Shown here piece by piece: positions 61,495 to 64,000 of a stretch of DNA of 64,000 bases. The notes beneath the pieces were generated by a model that had not been told where the DNA came from, searched no databases, and saw nothing but the letters and a program-made list of their open reading frames with translations. The first letter of the stretch is position 1. The number at the start of each line of letters is the position of its first letter. The translations under genes and the position numbers were made by a program. Origin of the DNA: Pythium myriotylum (Eukaryota; Oomycota; Peronosporomycetes; Pythiales; Pythiaceae); NCBI GenBank assembly GCA_023091665.1, contig JALJCQ010000014.1, positions 1,240,001 through 1,304,000 on the forward strand. Reading direction: 5' to 3'.

Positions 61495-62630
61495 CTACTC
61501 AAGTGTCTCGAACAGAAGATTTGCGGCGAGCTCTTCGTTTCCCCCGCAGGATTCGTATATAGTCTCGACGACGTCAATAGCGAAGCCCATCGCCGTGAGC
61601 TAAGACAGCACCAAGTCATTAGGTAGAGCAGTAATCGTTGTTGCAAACGCAGCCTTACCCTTGCAATTGCCTCTTCATCGTTCTTTTCTCGTGGGATCCC
61701 ACCATTAGATGTCTTCGTCGGGAGGTCGATCTCATCTCTTGGGTGAGATGTCGGTGAAAACTTGGCTCCATTACTCTGGCTTGCATCAGGTGTCTCGAAC
61801 TCGAACATCTCGGGCACAGCTAAGAAGACAAGTGTCTCTACTGGGTTTTCGTTCATTTGAGTCAGTACATAGGATGGAGCCGACTCTTTCAGCATCATTA
61901 ACGCCTCGAATGTGTTCGTTAGGTTTCGATTCTTGACGTGGTGGATCTCTTCGTTCATGAGCAGCGACTCAATCGTTGCCAATTCTGGATAACGACGAAT
62001 CAGCCTCGCTACAAAATCTCGTAATCTCCGTTCGCGATCGTTGTTTATTTCACTGGTATCTGGTTCACCCATCAGTAGTGCGAGAGCCCGTTGGAGATCA
62101 CCGTTTGCTATCTCTGCCGCTGACCGGGCCTGCTCTTTCGAGAACCCCATTTCCACAAGTTGGCTCACAACAGCATTGCCATGACTGCAACGTTTGCTCT
62201 CAGCCACCCCCGTTTTCCGTCTCTTGCGTGCCTTGGGTACGTCCTCCGCGTTGCTGCTCTTGGTCTCTTCCTCGTCGCTGTCTGCCTCGGTCTGCGATTC
62301 GGCATCATCGCTGTCTTCCTCGATAAGCACAAAGAAATCGGACGGCGTGAGCGCAAACACGTTGATGTCGTCTGCGTCTGCGAGCAACTGGCCGCGGAAG
62401 GCGAGATACGAGACCGCCATCTTCTCTTCGACGGCCTTGGAATGCAGCAACGCCGCGTCCAATTCCTCTTCTATCTCCTCCTTCTTACTCTCCGCGTCTC
62501 CTCGCGAGCGCAGTCGCAGCAGCACTGCCAGCGCGTGGCGCTTGACGTCTGCCACGCCGACGCGCACAGTGAGCGGCGGGAGCTCGAGCGTCAGCTCTTC
62601 GCCACTGAGGCATTGCACAAGGATCGACAT
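61495..62630 (-). CDS. UBL/UBA protein, possibly UBAC1 (KPC2)-like
   Basis: Two exons on the minus strand, 62630-61659 and 61599-61495, give 358 residues. The N-terminus (MSILVQCLSGEELTLELPPL) starts like a ubiquitin-like fold and ends near residue 115 with DFFVLIEED. An acidic, nuclear-signal-like stretch follows (KARKRRK). The first UBA is VSQLVEMGFSKEQARSAAEI at about residues 155-190. The second UBA, LTAMGFAIDVVETIYESCGG, is the whole second exon. Between them is a helical, Met-rich part (NPVETLVFLAVPEMFEFE) that could be STI1-like. The parts match UBAC1, an adaptor of the KPC ubiquitin ligase, but the order differs, so the call is tentative. The phase-0 intron splits off the last UBA. 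Its stop lies 12 bases from the stop of the SulP gene. Confidence 0.65.
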
Positions 62631-62965
62631 GGCCACCAATGGCACCCTCCTGAGCAGCTTCACTTGGCTCTATAGAAACCTTAGAAACCATCTCATCGCG
62701 CCAAGTCGACTTGAGTCATTTCGGGTCTCCCGCTCTTTTCGCCGCCGTCGTCTCGCCATAATCCGTGACCAACGTCGGGGCGTCTTGAATGATGGTGATT
62801 ATCGTGACAAATTATCCCATTGGCCACGAGCTCTCTTGTTGAAGTTGCTCTGCTGGTCCCTCGAGCCACAGCCCAGGAGGCTCAGCGGCTCAATGGCCCA
62901 GCGGCTCAATGGCTCACTCTCATTCACGAAAACTCCCAGCGACCGACACCTGAACCTCCCCAGCC
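62631..62965. other. Divergent intergenic region
   Basis: Shared promoter region of the UBL/UBA gene and the dehydrogenase gene. It contains two tandem near-identical GCTCAATGGC/GGCTCAATGG words near 62885-62915. No gene was seen. Confidence 0.4.
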
Positions 62966-63877
62966 ATGGCCTCAGCCCCTGTTCCAAAGAAAGTCATGCT
63001 CGTCACCGGCGCCAATTCGGGGCTCGGCCTCCACGCGTGCCTCTACATTGCCAAGCAAGACAACTACCATCTCATCCTCACGGGTCGTGACCAACAGCGT
63101 GTCCACGACGCGGCAGTCAAGGTTCGCGCCGTCGCAGCGACTTCCACGACCGTTGAAGAAGGCATTCTCGACCTCGCGAGCCTCAACGCCGTGCAAGCCT
63201 ATGCCGAGAAACTCCTCAAGCGCGACGACATACCCGAGATCTCAGCGATCATATGCAACGGCGGTGTCCAGTTGTACACCAAGACGACTACTGTTGACGG
63301 ACTGGAAGCCACGTTTGCCATCAACCACTTGAGCCACTTCTTACTGGCGAACCTGCTTCGAGATCGCACCAAGCGTATCGTCATGATCTCATCGGAGACC
63401 CACGACCCAGACGAGCACACGGGTGCCCCCGTGCCTGATGTCTCGGATCTTGACCAACTCGCAAGAGGTCGGGAGCCATACAATCCAGGCGAAGCGTACT
63501 CGTCTTCCAAGTTGTGCAACTTGCTCTTCATGGCAGAGTGGCTGCGTCGCTTCCCTGGTGGCGCCGAGTGCATCTCATACACACCTGGATTCACGCCAGA
63601 TACAGCACTTCTGCGAGACTCGGGCATGGACGTCAACATGCTCGTGGACTTGTGCAAGGCCAACAACGTCCCAGTGAGCACGAGCGCCTTCTCTGGGTCG
63701 TTTATGGGTCGTCTTGCGGTCGAAGACTGGGCGGAATATGGCTGGAAGAGCGGACAATACATCCGCTTGGACAAGCCCCACCCACCATCAGTGCAGGCGA
63801 GAGACGCCAAGCTGGCGGAGGCTTTGTGGTCGAAATCTGAAGAACTCGTCCAGCGTCGCTTTCCGACTCACGCCTAG
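62966..63877 (+). CDS. Short-chain dehydrogenase/reductase
   Basis: Intron-free gene of 303 residues. The Rossmann cofactor motif is TGANSGLG after a short N-terminus (VMLVTGANSGLGL), and TGRDQQR at the end of strand 2 suggests NADP(H) preference. The NNAG position reads CNGG, followed by the catalytic Ser region (IVMISSETHD) and YSSSK with Tyr and Lys. The overall pattern, with FAINHLSHFLLANLL and SYTPGFTPDTALLRDS, is like the retinol dehydrogenase or protochlorophyllide-reductase-like group. The substrate cannot be told. There is no leader or membrane helix, so it is probably cytosolic. The CNGG variant of NNAG is unusual but keeps the turn. The remaining 123 bases of the window after the stop show nothing. 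Confidence 0.88.
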   Translation: MASAPVPKKVMLVTGANSGLGLHACLYIAKQDNYHLILTGRDQQRVHDAAVKVRAVAATSTTVEEGILDLASLNAVQAYAEKLLKRDDIPEISAIICNGGVQLYTKTTTVDGLEATFAINHLSHFLLANLLRDRTKRIVMISSETHDPDEHTGAPVPDVSDLDQLARGREPYNPGEAYSSSKLCNLLFMAEWLRRFPGGAECISYTPGFTPDTALLRDSGMDVNMLVDLCKANNVPVSTSAFSGSFMGRLAVEDWAEYGWKSGQYIRLDKPHPPSVQARDAKLAEALWSKSEELVQRRFPTHA

Positions 63878-64000
63878 ACGGTAAAGACTAGGCGTGTTGA
63901 ACACGCTGTCACTCCACGGTGACATCAGCATTGAATACTGATAGCTTTTCCTGCACTCTTCTCTGACGCTTCACTACACTTGCACGACGAGGGGTACTGT

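Noticed and set aside
62664..62700. Longer N-terminus for the UBL/UBA gene
   Set aside because: The upstream in-frame start is GTG, and the ubiquitin-like strand begins at the ATG at 62630.

Overview
The window looks like nuclear DNA of an oomycete. It is gene-dense, about half coding on each strand, and most genes are cut by short GT-AG introns of about 50-110 bases. Core eukaryotic housekeeping genes (prefoldin subunit 4, PEX11, COG4, UMP-CMP kinase, V-ATPase subunit H) sit next to proteins typical of water moulds: secreted subtilases with PAN/Apple modules and Pro/Thr-rich secreted repeat proteins. The intron density is higher than I expect for Phytophthora and hints at a saprolegnian-type oomycete. 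That is an inference without any database search. No rRNA, tRNA, CRISPR array or intact transposon was seen.

Layout. 1-12.2 kb: an AGC kinase carrying UBA-like segments (cut by the window edge), a secreted M14 carboxypeptidase, an EF-hand protein fused to a catalytically dead E2 domain, prefoldin 4, a RUS/DUF647 protein, two tandem related Ser/Thr kinases and a PH-domain protein. 13-23.7 kb: PEX11, a small HU-like protein, an organophosphate/phosphate-type MFS transporter, an HMG-box protein, COG4, UMP-CMP kinase and V-ATPase subunit H. 24.5-46.9 kb: a block of seven genes, all on the plus strand and all with signal peptides. Five encode low-complexity Pro-rich repeat proteins (one about 2,100 residues long) and two encode subtilisin-like proteases, one with two PAN modules. 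It is probably a cell-surface or extracellular-matrix gene island. 47-64 kb: two convergent PH-domain genes, an alpha/beta hydrolase, a WW-domain kinesin-14, a PB1-UBA protein with a possible LIR motif, a SulP-STAS-cNMP transporter, a UBL/UBA protein and a short-chain dehydrogenase.

The least ordinary items are domain fusions: EF-hands plus a UEV-like E2 (4.4-5.5 kb), a CEP164-type WW region plus a C-terminal kinesin-14 motor (52.6-56.1 kb), a PB1/LIR/UBA protein without ZZ or NBR1 domains (56.2-57.4 kb), and an HU-fold protein without the DNA-binding arm (14.1-14.5 kb). The secreted island shows recent repeat growth: a 345-base higher-order repeat, 150-base and 45-base repeats, a 14-copy two-module array, a perfectly duplicated 5' gene segment, and a decayed copy of a lost C-terminal tail.

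Exon borders were placed by eye from splice consensus, reading frame and family similarity. Ambiguous ones are flagged in each entry.
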